A stretch of DNA of 64,000 nt from Bagarius yarrelli (GCA_005784505.1 VCAZ01000008.1:7674763-7738762), one strand, 5' to 3'; positions 1 through 12,065 are shown, counted from the first letter of the stretch. Notes: a model not told the origin generated them from the sequence alone. A program made the numbers and translations.

Positions 1-101
1 ATGCAGCAATCTTTCCCAGATCACATCACAATTAATGAATACTATTTTTTTAAATTCTGTTTTTATGTCTTTTACATACAGTTTGTTAAGTAAAACAGAT
101 G

Positions 102-106
102 CACAC

Positions 107-182
<76 letters not shown>
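102..182. repeat. Compound (CA)n/(CT)n microsatellite
   Basis: A CA tract at 102-143, interrupted by CCCACC, is followed after AGAGCTTT by a CT tract at about 149-182. An open frame across it encodes only HTHTHT and SLSLSL and is not a gene. From 183 to 480 I see no feature. Confidence 0.95.
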
Positions 183-184
<2 letters not shown>

Positions 185-481
185 TTCTTTAAATACCAAC
201 ATACCGACTTTCTTCTCTCTTACTACAAACACACACAGGTTTCAAAGAGAAAACAGACCTCTTCGGTGCCGAGTCTGAACTTTAACGGTAAACAATGACG
301 GATGGGCATCGTTTCATGGGATGTTTCAGCATACAGTGTGCGTGGCCCAGCTGTCAGCTACTAAACCAATTAGAGAAGGAGAATTAATCTGAAGCACAGA
401 GCACGAGTCAGAGGAGAGGTCGAAAAAAATTCAATACACAACCTCCCACAGGGACGCTCTACTTATTGAGTCACACCAAAC

Positions 482-870
482 TCCTAGCAGTTAGAAGAGT
501 GAGAAGGGGGTGGAGGGTGGAGGGTGGGGGGATACAAAGCAAAAAGAAATTAAGAGAAATAGAAGGAGACTGATCGTAGAAAGAACAACAAAGTAGAGAG
601 ACAATAGTAGAAAGAAAGGATATTGGATAGAAGAGTATACAGAAAAGAAACTATAGAAGGGATAAGGATGTTGGGAGAGATAGAGAGAGTAAAACAGAAA
701 AAAGGAGGAAAAAAAACAAAAAGGAAGGAAAGAGAAATAATTTTAAGGGAAGAAAAGAAAAGAAAAGAGAAAGAAAGAAAGATTGAATAAAGGAGAAGGA
801 AGTAAAGGAAAGAAAAAGATGGAAAGTAGGAAAAGGAAAGAATAACTAAAAAGGAAAATATTTGGAGCTC
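482..870. repeat. Long polypurine (A/G) tract
   Basis: For roughly 390 bases the plus strand is almost purely A and G, with many GAAAG, GGAA and AGAGA words and only scattered pyrimidines. The complementary polypyrimidine strand yields an apparent open frame rich in Phe, Ser and Leu, which is an artefact. Such tracts can adopt triplex structures. Confidence 0.8.
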
Positions 871-1980
871 TGCTTAATAAGTTAATAAGTGTGAGATTGA
901 AGTGAGTGTTGTGGGAGAATAGAGAGATTTTTACTCTATATATCATGTATCTGTGTGTCAATTTTATAATTTATGTTCACTTTTTATGCTGTCTATCTCA
1001 CCCTCATATTTACAAGTAACATCTACAAATATAGCTTTAGCACATACATACATTCCAACGTAGACATTTTATTAGGACGTAACCTCCCAGCTATTTATCA
1101 CGCGTACATCCTGCGAGGCTTGGGGAATATTCGAGGTGCTCTTCGAAGTCGTAATGCAGTTTTGCCTGAGAGAGGGAGCAGATGTGCAGCATGAGTTGTG
1201 GCACTGCTGTTCTCTTATGCTCGGTACATTTGTCAATCGTACAACTCTGCAGCCCAGTGGATTAGATGTTTGGCTTGGATCATTAAGTTTGGTTCAAACC
1301 CTGACAGGGCAGACAAGTGTTTCATCCTCGTCAAAAGCACAGAGCAAGAGATAGAGAGAGACGGAGAGGAAGAGACACAAGCTTCATACACTGAAAGTGT
1401 AATTTGAAGTTTTTATAGCACTTAGCTGGATTAATGCTAACAAAAAACCACTGAAGTGTATCAACTTCCTCACATTAGTGTCGATTTGTGGCACAAGACA
1501 CATTTTTTCCCAACAGGAACACACTTCTTTGCTTAAATAAAGCCACCTCATGCTACATTTTTTGGTCAGTCTCCTCACATTAGCTTGTGATTAATATCAC
1601 AGTAGGAACCTTATTTTACTGTGGTAACTAGTTTAATACAGTTTCATAGAATGATATTAATTTTAAGGTCTTGGTAAAAAATAGAAATAAAACTCTAGCG
1701 TGTTTTTCGATGGTTGAATCAGAAGTCAGAAGTCAGCGCTCAACATGGGAAGAACCATCAACCTGGAAAAACCTTCCAGACGTTTGTTTTATTGACTTTT
1801 TTGAAAGTAGAACTGGGAAATACATCATTTTTGACATCTGTACATTTAAGATACACGGATGTGGAGGGGGTGGGGGAAGGGGGGCAAAAAGTTAGACATG
1901 AAACTGTGATGATGTCATTTTTAACTTCTATATACTATAGTTTTAAACAAGCAAATTTGCACTATATGGCTAAAAATATG
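871..1980. other. No gene or recognised repeat
   Basis: AT-rich mixed sequence. Overlapping open stretches near 1136-1407 lack family resemblance and splice context. A short G-rich run lies at about 1862-1886. Confidence 0.5.

Positions 1981-2021
<41 letters not shown>
1981..2021. repeat. (TAGA)n microsatellite
   Basis: Ten uninterrupted copies of the tetranucleotide, bounded by AAAATATG on the left and TTTAAAAACT on the right. Confidence 0.97.
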
Positions 2022-2144
2022 TTAAAAACTAGTATTTTATCTTATATATTTTGTAAAACTTTGCAGAAGTCATGCTATATGGTAAAAAGTAGATGACTAA
2101 GGTTCAGAGTAAGTTTTTACATGGCCCTGCAGTGTTGATTGCAG

Positions 2145-2420
2145 TTATTCAAGGCAGAAGTAAAGAAAGTTTCTCTCAGGTGGCTGGTATGGTTTTAACT
2201 GTGTAGAGAGACAGACTATGAGCCGGAGAGGGGCAGGGGCATCAGTGGCAATTAATGCAAGTGGTGTCTGAGACAAGGAGGCTAATGAGATTTAATATAC
2301 TTGCAGGTGAGGAAAAGGCAAGGCTCCCGAGCCCTTAATGAACCCATGACAGCCTAATTAGCCACAATTTACAATTTCTGGGTTCTAATCAGAGGCGATG
2401 AAGCGCCGCAACAAATCTTT
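2145..2420. promoter_or_regulatory. Candidate conserved non-coding block
   Basis: Complex, non-repetitive sequence of more balanced composition than its surroundings, with repeated homeodomain-like TAAT/ATTA cores (GGCAATTAATGC, GGCTAATGAGATTTAAT, CCTAATTAGCC) and a GC-rich end (GAAGCGCCGC). The look resembles vertebrate developmental enhancers, but conservation cannot be seen from one sequence. Confidence 0.3.
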
Positions 2421-3337
2421 GTATGAATGAGTCTTTTTAAACACTTCAATCTGTTGCCTTGTACTTGATTGATAATTGCATATATTCTTCCATTTATCCC
2501 TTCATCTCTAACTAAACATCCTTCTATTCCATCACTTGCATTGTGGAGGCGAATACCAGGCGCAGATCGTGAAAAGATGGAGAATGAATTTAGCTCTTAA
2601 AAAAAAAAAAAAAGTCCAGAAGAGTTGACAGGTGATCATTAAAATGATCATTAAAATGTAAAGAAGAATAAAAAAGTTTTTAACTGGTTTTAAGTTTAAA
2701 TACTGATGAAAGCGTATAGAGTTATATAAGCAGCGAATAAAAGGATGTACAGACGCAGTAAAGGGATTAAAGCACTCCCTCAGTCCAAACTTAGCAAGCA
2801 GTGCTATTATTCATGCACACTGGCATTCGGCGACAGACAGTGAGACAGGTATATATTGACCTGTGGGCCTGGGAGTCACCGTTCACACACAACACACCGA
2901 ACAAAAACGCGACATTAAACACTCGCATCACCTTGCTATTTCCACAGCACACCATCTGAACACTCTGAATAACATCTGTTAAGATTTACCCGAATAAATT
3001 TTGGCATCTGGTTGCTATTTTCCTGTTTTGTGGGTTTTCTAAAAAATCTATATTTGGGAAATAAATACAGAAAGGTTTTGGATGTGAAGGTTAAATAAAA
3101 AAGCGCCAAACATATTGGGTATTTGATTTTTATTCTTATTTTTCATATTTTATACTAAATTATTTATCTTTTTGTACAGATAGAGAAAAACTTTCATTTA
3201 AATTCGTGCAGCCATGTGTAATTGCTGTGTTGTATTTTATTAGATATAAAATTTGTAAAATAATTATGTGGTATTTAATATTATTATTATTTTTATTATC
3301 TAAGGTGATTTATTTATTTAAGATTTGCATGCCATAG

Positions 3338-3338
<1 letters not shown>
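2421..3338. other. No gene; unique AT-rich DNA
   Basis: Nothing recognisable apart from a poly-A run at 2600-2613 and a direct repeat of GATCATTAAAAT at about 2634-2659. Confidence 0.5.

Positions 3339-3372
<34 letters not shown>
3339..3372. repeat. (GATA)n microsatellite
   Basis: About eight tandem GATA units in AT-rich flanks. Confidence 0.95.
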
Positions 3373-5883
3373 AAATTTGTTAAAATTATTATTATAAATG
3401 TATTTTAACTTGACAATTTACACACAATTTTTTTATTATTATTATTCATCACTTTATTATTTAGTATTATTCCTTTATTTTTTTTTGAGACATTGATAAA
3501 ACAATTCACTCATTCACTAAACTTTTGTCACATGACACAATCACACAAACTTTGTGACTTCTTATTAGTACCCTTCCCAGGTTTATTTTACACCCATACC
3601 CACCCACACACATTGTCCAGTGTTTAATAGTATAAACTTAGTAGATAATACACTGCAGAATTTTCCGTATACCACTAGAATTCTGATACTAGTTTGTAAT
3701 TAATTGATTCACAATCTTTACATGCCGGACACACACTTCTGCTGCTCTCTGTAGCGATCTGGTTCCCTTCAAGCGTGAAATTGCTCTTCAGTGTGCTTTG
3801 TAACGTCTAAAGCAGACCTGTTGTCCAACTGAGCAGATTTGCTCTTTAGGCAGCTGCTGCAGCCTGTGGAAGATTACTTTTGACTCGAAACTATACTAAA
3901 ATAGTTTGCATGCATTAAACTTAATTTGTTATGGAGGAAAACTTAAGTCGGTCCTTTTTAGTCATTTCTTTTCCAGTTCTAATTTGCAGGTATGTATTTG
4001 CTGGTAGCTCAGATTGATGAGAGGTTCAATTTGGAGTTTGAGATTTGTGCTTTGAAGAGCAGGACATGGCCACTAACAAGGCCATGATCAAAGTCTAAAG
4101 ACAGACATTCAGTTGATAGAAATGAAGCAGACAGATACATGCATACATCTTAAGTCAGTCCAGGGTTCGATACAGATAAAAGGCATTCGTCTTAGTGAAG
4201 CAATTTCTAACAATGTTTAACTAACATATTTTTAAATATGGAGTATTAATTGTTTGGTGTGTATTCTGAAATTTAATGAGTCCACTTCAATTGAAAGACC
4301 ATTAATTCAAAAACCCACTTGTCCTTTTTTTTATGAAAATCCTTTCATCCAAAGCTTGTTTCACCATCCTGATTAGTTGTAAATGACCAATTAAAAAAAA
4401 AAAAAAACTTGTTAAACCTTGTTAAACCTGACCTATTAAATATATTCCAACGAACAAAAAACCAATAAGATGACCATTTGAAATATAAATGACAGGGCAT
4501 AAATACAAAAACAAAACAAATACACAATATTTTATTATAAAAAGTAATTGTATAGATCATAAAACAAGTGCAAAGACATAATTAAATAGCCTTACGGTTC
4601 CATAAAATCAATCAGCTAAGTTAATTAGTTATGTGATGATGTCATGAAATTTTTTTATATGCAATGTCATCGATTTAATTAACCAAACAATTGTATAAAT
4701 TTGTGCAGCCTATTCGATTGTAATATTTGTAAAATAAATACCTGTAAACCTTTTTCTGTTTTTTGGAATTTATGTATTTTTTACCTTTTTAAAGGTATTT
4801 CGATGCCCAACTATCAACGTTGTTTTTGTACTACTGTATTAATTATTTATTATTTATCTTAAATAATTAAGTACCTTTATTCACTAAGAAAATCAATTAT
4901 TAAAATAAAATGCTCTTTTTAATAAAAAAATACACAGGTTTGTTAAAAGACTCACATAGTAAAGTGTTAAATGATCAGGATAGCTTTTTCACCAACAAAA
5001 AAAAAGTGAGAAAATACATCCAAATTTTCGATTTATATTATAAAATACTGTTTCAGTTGATATCACATCAAAGTATTTAACAAGTATAACTGCTGAGGTT
5101 TCTAACATTTAATATCATATCCTAGGTTCTTATCACTGACCTAGACTTACCGTAAACCTAATCTCATCACCGAGATTAAACACAGCTATTAAAATCAAAT
5201 CCACTAGTGTATACTTGAGGATAATCTGGATTTTCATCAGTGTGGGAGTTTTCTATTGTCATCCAGCTCTCAATGGGATTTCAGACCTTTAATAAGGGAA
5301 TGAGCGGCTTGTTCCACCTGGTTCAGAGGAGATGAGATTAATGCAAATCTATTCCTTTAGGGCTTTAATAAGTCAATCTTAGCTATATTTATACAATGAA
5401 TTGAGAAATAAAGGTCAGGGATTAGTGCAGAAACATTGAGAAGGTCAAAGATGGGAACACACAAAATGAAATCTACCATAGAAGCTAAAATGGAATGGAA
5501 TACTGACATAATGTAATCAGAAATCAACAAAAGCCATTGTTTGTCATGGTGTTTACATAAAGAAAAAAGCTTTTATACTAGTATTATTACGGTAACACCA
5601 GACTCCTTACCCAATCCTTCCACCACTCAACAATCACCAGAGTACTAATTAATCACACTGGAGTCCTTAGCTCCTGACCCGGTGGATCCTCTCCTGCACT
5701 GTTACGTTCTCTGGTACCAGTATAATCCTGCTAAGTCTTCAGTATCTTTCCTCTCACTGGATTCCTAATAAATGCAGCCGTCTAGGATTTACCAACATGT
5801 GTCTGAAAATAAATGCATGTATAATGTTGCCATAGAAAAAAAAAACACAATTAAAATTTGACATGCAGAAATTGTAACAGGAT
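3373..5883. other. No gene; AT-rich unique DNA
   Basis: Very AT-rich from 3400 to 3520 and 4600 to 5060. A short tandem duplication of TTGTTAAACC occurs near 4410-4430. I recognise no exon or mobile element. Confidence 0.5.
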
Positions 5884-6260
5884 GGCCGCGTCCAAAATCG
5901 CATACTTCCATACTATATAGTAGAGTATGTGAGATAAGTAGTATGTCTGAATCCTTAGTATGGCAAATAACAGCATAACCTACTTTTCCCAGACGGTGAT
6001 GATACGATGTACACTTTTTTTCCTAAAAGGTCACAGAAGAGAAAAGACTCTCAGCACTTTTCAATTGCTTTAAGTAGTAAACTTTGTTTCTTGTAGTTAA
6101 ATTGCACTCGTTTAACACCATTCAATCTAAACATTCTACAACTTTAAATTCACGCTGCTGTGACATTGTATGTCACATGTCAGGCTCAAATAGCAGATGT
6201 GGTATGTCTGAATTTCATCCATACTACCAGTAATCATACTGTAAGAATGTGATTTTTTTA
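5884..6260. mobile_element. Non-autonomous DNA transposon (MITE), unclassified
   Basis: The left part (GCGTCCAAAATCGCATACTT, then ATACTATATAGTAGAGTATG and AAGTAGTATGTCTGAATCC) is the kind of end seen in abundant fish MITEs, and the right part has an inverted echo (GGTATGTCTGAATTTCATCC, ATACTACCAGTAATCATACT). No transposase is encoded. Exact ends and target duplication are not clear, so the coordinates are approximate. Confidence 0.5.
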
Positions 6261-6784
6261 GAGATTTTTTTATTTGCTGGGAGTTGGAGATCATAGTGGC
6301 CATGTTTGGTGCTTGTGAATTACCAGAAGCGAAGGAGATGCATTGTGACACTAAGAAAAAATCTGGATGTAGCCTTCAAATCCAGTTTACCCTCATTTTT
6401 AAGGTTACAGCTTAAATTAAATGAGTAAAAGTGAAATATCTAGAATAACTGACTAGTTTCAGTTTTTGCCATCTCCTAGGCTCAGCACAGATGATAACAG
6501 TGATCTATGACATTTAATCTCATTTCATAGAATTTCATCACTGACTCGGGCCTACCTTAATGAGTGAAACTGTTGCAAAACATTGGTAGAAATTGAGCAT
6601 AATATTCAGTATTACAGAGTATTTTTTATCTATTAAAAATCTGATGCAAGTGTAACACACATATTAACTGTTAGCTTTAAGCCAATGTAGCCGCTTAAAG
6701 ATTTTTTTCTAAAAGTTCTACAGAGGGCAAGAAAAAGTTACCCTTTGCCTATTTTTTTAAATTGGAGGTAGCAGAGCTGTTCTC

Positions 6785-6985
6785 TTTGGAAGTGGTGGCT
6801 CATGGTTAAGGTGTTGGACTGCCAACCCGAAGATTGTGGGTTCGATTCCCAGCTTCACTAAACCACCACTGCTGGGTCCCAGAGCAAGGCCCTTAACCTC
6901 CAATTGCTCAGATGTATAAAAGAGATAAATGTAAGTCGCTCTGGATAAGGGCGTCTGCCAAATGCTGTAAATGTAAATGTAAGTA
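6785..6985 (+). repeat. V-SINE/Mermaid-like tRNA-derived SINE
   Basis: Near-complete copy. The tRNA-derived head carries a B-box-like motif (GGTTCGATTCCCAGC), the central domain reads AGCAAGGCCCTTAACCTCC and GTAAGTCGCTCTGGATAAGG, and the tail is GCGTCTGCCAAATGCTGTAA followed by AATGTAAATGTAA. It is one of the better preserved copies in the window. Confidence 0.92.
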
Positions 6986-7049
6986 ATGTGGTTGAACAAT
7001 ATTAGGAACGTGCACAAAGTCAAGTAACCTTGATTTATTTACAGTAGCA

Positions 7050-7230
7050 CTTATTAACAATAGAGATTGTGTCAAAGCAGCCTAACAGAATTAAATGAAA
7101 AAAAGACAATACAGTGAAAACTCACTTAAACACTCAGTTCAGTTTAACTCGTATCTGTAAATTAAGAGTCACCAACTGAACAAGCCAGAGGCGACAGCGG
7201 CAAGAAACCAAAACTCCAAAGTTTTGGCTG
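7050..7230 (-). mobile_element. L2-type LINE 3' UTR fragment
   Basis: On the minus strand it carries the words found at the 3' end of the other L2-like copies here: GTCGCCTCTGGCTTGTTCA, then GCTTTGACACAATCTCTATTG. No reading frame remains. It directly precedes a second non-LTR 3' end in the opposite orientation. Confidence 0.65.
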
Positions 7231-7264
7231 TCTAGGAGAAAAGGTCATCACTGGGAAACATAAT

Positions 7265-7560
7265 ATTAGACGGTTCGGGGACAAAGTCCAAGAGGACAGA
7301 TTGAAATGGTCTGGACATGTGCAGAGGAGGGATAGTGGAAATATTGGTGGGAGGATGTTGGAAATGGAGCTGGAGGCAGAAGGCAAAGAGGAAGGCCAAA
7401 GAGGAGCTCTATGGATGTGATAAATGAGGACATTAACTTAGTGGGTGTGAGTGAAGAGGATGTAGAGGATAGGGTTAGGAGGAGGCAGATGATTCGCTGT
7501 GACTGCCCCTAAAAGAAAACAGCTGAAAAGTAGTAGAAGAAGAAGCTACATCTTTTCTGC
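7265..7560 (+). pseudogene. Non-LTR retrotransposon 3' end (reverse transcriptase C-terminus), degraded
   Basis: The plus strand encodes a C-terminal segment recognisable from RTE/L1-like polymerases: DRLKWSGHVQRRDSGNIGG, then in another frame GRPKRSSMDVINEDI and a final VRRRQMIRCDCP before a stop. At least one frameshift separates the parts. A homologous copy lies at 45866-46125. The 5' truncation is typical of target-primed integration. Confidence 0.75.
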
Positions 7561-7639
7561 TGCTGAATGCCTTGCATGCTTGCATCTTTAGCATTTTTCT
7601 ACTATTGCACAGAACTGTGTGTTAGCCAGTGATACACTG

Positions 7640-7855
7640 TTTAGTACTATTGTAATGGGACGTGGTAGTGGTAGATAATTGATGTGTTAAACTTATAATC
7701 TAAAAATCATAAGTTAAATTTCCAATACCACCAAACTGCCACTGCTGGGCCCCTGAGATAGGCCCTTAACCCTTAGCTGCTTAAAAAATAAGATAAATGT
7801 AGGTCGCTCTGGATAAGGATCTACCTTATCTACCAAATGCCATAAATGTAATTTA
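7640..7855 (+). repeat. V-SINE, diverged copy
   Basis: The head is decayed, but the core CCACTGCTGGGCCCCTGAG, GGCCCTTAACCCTTAG, GTAGGTCGCTCTGGATAAGG and the tail CTACCAAATGCCATAAATG are clear. A short duplication (ATCTACCTTATCTACC) interrupts the tail. Confidence 0.8.
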
Positions 7856-8528
7856 CCGCTTAAGATCCACAGTTCCGCTCTCTTTGCACACTCATTATAG
7901 TGTAGATGATCTTGTGTTGTTCTATGAAGTTGTGTTTGTTTAGTTTTGCTGTTTACTGCACTAGTTGTTGACAATTAAATCTACTTAACCGATTGCTTGC
8001 TTTGTTTTCAGTTGTTTCCATTAAAAGCTAGAAAAAAAACACACCCCTAGTGTTCAAACTAGGTATAACATCATAAACATCAATAAACCCATTACGAGAG
8101 GAAATAATGTGATGGAGAAAGTAAATTTGTAATATAGCTTTTACTATTATTTTGCTTTCAACTCATTTACCCTTTATGTACTAATGAGACTTGTTTGTTT
8201 ATGTCCAAACAGACATTATCTCTTCACTCACGTCTTCGCTCCGTTCTTGTCTTACATGCATTTAACATGGCTTGCATGTATGACTTAACATCTTTTCCTA
8301 GAATTTCCATGCCTGCCAGCATGTGATTAAGGAAACCAGGCCTAAATTGCCTTGCAGTCTTCTCTCCATGAAGGGCGCACTGAACACAGCGTATACACAC
8401 ACTGCCATGATGTCAGACTTGTAATGTAATTACAAACCCATCTGTCTCTCATTGCTTGACAAGCACAAAATGTCCAATTATGGTTTCATTTAAATTCTAA
8501 TTAGTTCGGCCCAATTTCACAGGCTCCG

Positions 8529-8529
<1 letters not shown>

Positions 8530-8566
<37 letters not shown>

Positions 8567-8593
8567 ATGTGGTGTGTGTGTGTGTGTGTGTGT
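8530..8593. repeat. (GT)n microsatellite
   Basis: Two GT tracts separated by CATGTGG. From 7990 to 8529 I see no gene or repeat. Confidence 0.96.
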
Positions 8594-8789
8594 AAGAGTT
8601 GGTAGAGTGATATTGGTTGTTGCTATAGGTTAGATAATACAAACATGATGTGTCGGTGGACAAGAAAGGTTTGTACAGCTTTACTGAATGATTATTCTTG
8701 GGGTTGACCTCAAGTCCAGGTGATTAGAACTGTGTTAGAATTTTACAGACACTTTTACAGAAATGTATCTAATATTTTAACGGAATTTA

Positions 8790-9100
8790 ATTCAACAATA
8801 GACAATGTCTCAAAGCAGCTTTACACAGATAGAGTAAGGATGAAAAAGTGCAAGTTTGTTCTGTATGATCAAGCAAGGAAAAACTCCCTGAGATAAAGTA
8901 GCAAGAAACCTTGACAAGAACCAGACTCGAGAGGGAACCCGTCCTCATCTGGGTCAAAACCGAATGTCTGTTAATTACAACTTATAGTAATGGGGATCAA
9001 ACACAATGTAAACTGTAGCCTTGGGTTATTGAAGCAAAGTGAGTCCCAATCCATCCTCAAACGTCCTCGAATTTAAAACTGGTCACTGGTACCTCAGGGG
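8790..9100 (-). mobile_element. L2-type LINE 3' UTR fragment
   Basis: The minus strand contains the 3' UTR signature shared with the copies at 20025 and 11600: GAGGACGGGTTCCCTCTCGA, CAGGGAGTTTTTCCTTGC, then AAAGCTGCTTTGAGACATTG near the end. No ORF2 coding sequence remains. Confidence 0.75.
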
Positions 9101-9115
9101 CAATTTAACCCTCCC

Positions 9116-9117
<2 letters not shown>

Positions 9118-9170
<53 letters not shown>
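9118..9170. repeat. (GA)n microsatellite
   Basis: About 26 uninterrupted GA units, followed by a degenerate A/G run to about 9194. It sits at the junction of an L2 tail and a SINE head fragment. Confidence 0.97.
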
Positions 9171-9171
<1 letters not shown>

Positions 9172-9194
9172 AAGAAAAAGAGAAAGAGAAAAAA

Positions 9195-9258
9195 CCCCCG
9201 GAGTAAACCTGCTGCTGTGAGGCAACAGTGCTAACCACTAAGCCACCGTGCTGCCCCC
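9195..9258 (-). repeat. Head fragment of a DANA-like tRNA-derived SINE
   Basis: On the minus strand it begins GGCAGCACGGTGGCTTAGTG, then GTTAGCACTGTTGCCTCACAG, the same head as the copies at 23565 and 52495. Only about 60 bases are present, abutting the GA microsatellite. Confidence 0.75.
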
Positions 9259-9721
9259 TAAAATTGTATCATACATAATATTTTTGTTATATTTGACAAA
9301 AAGAAGCATGGCATACTAAACTCCCACGATATATTTTCTTATATCACATAACTAAAATCTGAATATAACCGCATGCTATAATTGTGTGTTACGTTTTTAA
9401 TTAGTTTGTTTATTCTTGCTTTCACATGTGTGTGTGTGTGTTCGGATGCAAATTAGAGCTCATAATCAAGTAAATATTGTCATCATAGGAACACCAGGGA
9501 AGCTCCTTAATAGATAATAGCTGTTGATTTCCCTCCCTTTCCACTTTTCTGTCTCTCTTTCTGTCTAGTTGAGCACGTGTGGCTAAATAAAGAGAGTAGA
9601 AGAAGTGTTGTGTGTATGCAGGCCTCAGACACTGTTTGGGCCATGATTAGTCTCTAATCAGACAAGAACAAACTGATTATTAGCTTGACGCTACTTGACG
9701 GTCTTCAGGGAATCTTTAGTG

Positions 9722-9752
<31 letters not shown>

Positions 9753-10585
9753 TTTTCGATCACTCTCTTTTTTCATGTCACCTCCTCTTAATCATTGGAG
9801 CAACATTCCCTCCTGATTGCACCCTGAGTCTGATTGCTGCAGTCTGCCATCTGCACTGACTCACAAATGTCACCTTTAAACCTGCATTACCTTAAACTCA
9901 TCTGTTCCCTCATCGCTAAACAGTTTACGGTGTCATATGTGACGGTAAAACAACAATATTTAATAAGATATTTGTGAAGATGAAATACTATGAGAAAACT
10001 ACCCATATGAAAAATTACTAGCTTATTGTAGAGTAACTTTACTACAGAACATGTAGTAACATTTACTGTGGTAAATACTGCAGTGTTTTAAAAACTTACT
10101 GTAATAAATAAATTACAATGATGTGGTAATTTGTTGTGGTAATTTTACTACACTTATAGTTATAGGAACCGTATGTATATTAACACACACAAATCTCTTA
10201 CATTAATAAAACCAAACAATATGTTAACAAACCGTTCAATTTTTTTATTGCTTATTTTTAATTAAAAAATATTCAGCTACATTGTTTAACTTTTGCCGAA
10301 TCAGTGATCTGACATTGCTGTCCATTAGAAATGAGAATCTGGTCTTTCACACTGATACATACTGTCCCACATTAGTAAACCCAAAAGTTTCCCATAGAAC
10401 AACCCTTTAAAATATTTTTGATTAGTTCACTACAGTTTATGACGTATACATTAACCCAGTGTACCTCTATCAATATCTGTATATACACATATCCACATGG
10501 TATTCATGTGCATATACTTTTTCTAGTGTATGTATATTCATATCCTATAATTTTATAATAAATTTTTATATATTATATATTATAA
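9259..10585. other. No gene; unique DNA with a short CT tract
   Basis: A (CT)10 tract lies at 9728-9748. From 9440 to 9900 the sequence is fairly complex, and from 9950 to 10580 it is AT-rich. No exon or mobile element is recognised. Confidence 0.5.
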
Positions 10586-10782
10586 TTTTTACATTTACTG
10601 CATTTGACAGACGCCCTTATCCAGAGCGACTTACATTTATCTCTTATATACAACTGAGCATTTGTGGGTTAAGGGCCTTGCTCAGAGGCCCAGCAGTGGC
10701 AATCGGGATTGGGAATTGAACCCTGATCTTCTAATTAGCAGTCCAACACTTACAGTAACCACTGCGCTACTACTTCCCATAA
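10586..10782 (-). repeat. V-SINE
   Basis: Reverse orientation copy. Reading plus, it runs from the tail (TTACATTTACTGCATTTGAC, AGACGCCCTTATCCAGAGCG) through the core (GGGTTAAGGGCCTTGCTCAG) to a decayed tRNA-like head (GGGAATTGAACCCTGATC, AACCACTGCGCTACTACTTC). Confidence 0.88.
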
Positions 10783-10784
10783 GT

Positions 10785-11600
10785 TCCATAGCCAATACTA
10801 AAGTATACAACGGTATTTTTTATATTAATTAATATGAAAAAGAGAAAAAAAGAGCTACATCGTGCAACTGAGCTACATCAAATGCAACCTGAGCGTGTGT
10901 AGATGATCTACATCACACAGCCGAGTAGTAAAAAAAAGCAGCGGTCAAACAGTAGGTCAGGAAGAAGATGGATCTGCAGCCATCGATCCACTCCGCATCA
11001 GAGGTTGTATTTTGCTGAGAGCCTTGCAGTACGGTTGCATGTCTTGCGCAGCGTCCGGTGATTTATCAAGCCTTTGCAGGCTGCCAGTTGCTGTGGTGAT
11101 TAATTACTTGCAGTGACCATGCAGCGCACATGAAAGTGTACGGCACGACACAAGCAAGCGATGCACAGACACGATAGACGAATTTATCACACACAAATGA
11201 CGACAGCGTACAAATGTCCAATATTTTTGGACAAATGTCCAGCTGCATCAAGTAAGAGAAATCAGTTAATAATAAGTTAATGGCCTAAAACAGAATAATC
11301 CGTCTGTTCGTGAATGAATATGGACCCAGTCAGTAGCAGGTTCTGTGCAAGTTTTCATTGAACTATCTTTTAAATAAGAACTACGATTAAGGAAATTTCA
11401 TTTTTTTTCCTATAGAATAAGTGAATACAACTTTTAACTTAATTTGTATTGTTTATGTTTTACTTTCAATCTATGAATTAGTTATTTATTAGACGACGTC
11501 GTAAAATCGTTAAAAATGGCTATTTTTTTTTTTGTCTCCTCATGATTGTCAACTGGAAATTATTGTTCGAGTTTATTTGTCACATGTACAGAAATCATAT
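10785..11600. other. No gene recognised
   Basis: Mixed-composition sequence. The 10860-11260 part is less AT-rich, with runs open on the minus strand, but I recognise no protein family and no splice-bounded exon. Confidence 0.45.
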
Positions 11601-12065
11601 AGACAATAGACATCATCTCAAAGCGTCTCAAAGCAGCTTTAGGGGCAGTGGTGGCTCAAATGTTTAAGGTGCTGATCTGAAGACCAGAAACACCTGGGTT
11701 TAAGCCCCACCACCGGCAAGTCAACCACTGTTGGGTCCTTGAGCAAGATCCTTAACCCTTCCTGCTCCAGGGGCTCTGTATCATAGCTGACCCTGCGCTC
11801 TGACCCCCAACTTACTAAGCTGGGAAATGTAAAAAATGCATTTCATTGGCTCTGTACACGTACCTTGCACAGTGAAGTTGAATATTTTTATTTATTTATA
11901 CTTTACAAAAAAAAACTGATGTTAAATTTAAAAATACACTTTTTAGGATGAAATTTTTTTTTATCCCTAATAAGCAATAAAAAAGAAAAGTGGCAAGTAA
12001 AAACTCCCTGAGATGATATTTGAAAGAAACCTTAAGAGAAACCCATCCTCATCCGAGTGTCAGTG
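11601..12065 (-). mobile_element. L2-type LINE 3' UTR interrupted by a SINE
   Basis: The left piece (11601-11640) ends CAAAGCAGCTTT and the right piece resumes near 11895, with AAACTCCCTGAGATGATATTT and GAAACCCATCCTCATCCGAG. Read on the minus strand these are two halves of one L2 tail, split by the plus-strand SINE at 11641-11893. Confidence 0.7.
11641..11893 (+). repeat. tRNA-derived SINE, second family (AATAAAGTTGAAT-type tail)
   Basis: The head reads GGGGCAGTGGTGGCTCAAATG, then GAAGACCAGAAACACCTGGG and TTTAAGCCCCACC. The body has TTGAGCAAGATCCTTAACCC, CTGACCCTGCGCTCTGACCC and CATTTCATTGGCTCTGTAC, ending CCTTGCACAGTGAAGTTGAA. A reverse copy occurs at 57178-57420 and a tail fragment at 53845-53892. 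It is inserted in an L2 tail. Confidence 0.85.

Noticed and set aside
743..961. 72-codon Phe/Ser/Leu-rich open frame
   Set aside because: Mostly the complement of a polypurine tract.
6785..6985. tRNA gene suggested by the GGTTCGATTCC B-box-like motif
   Set aside because: The sequence continues into a V-SINE core and tail and has no foldable tRNA acceptor stem, so it is a SINE head.
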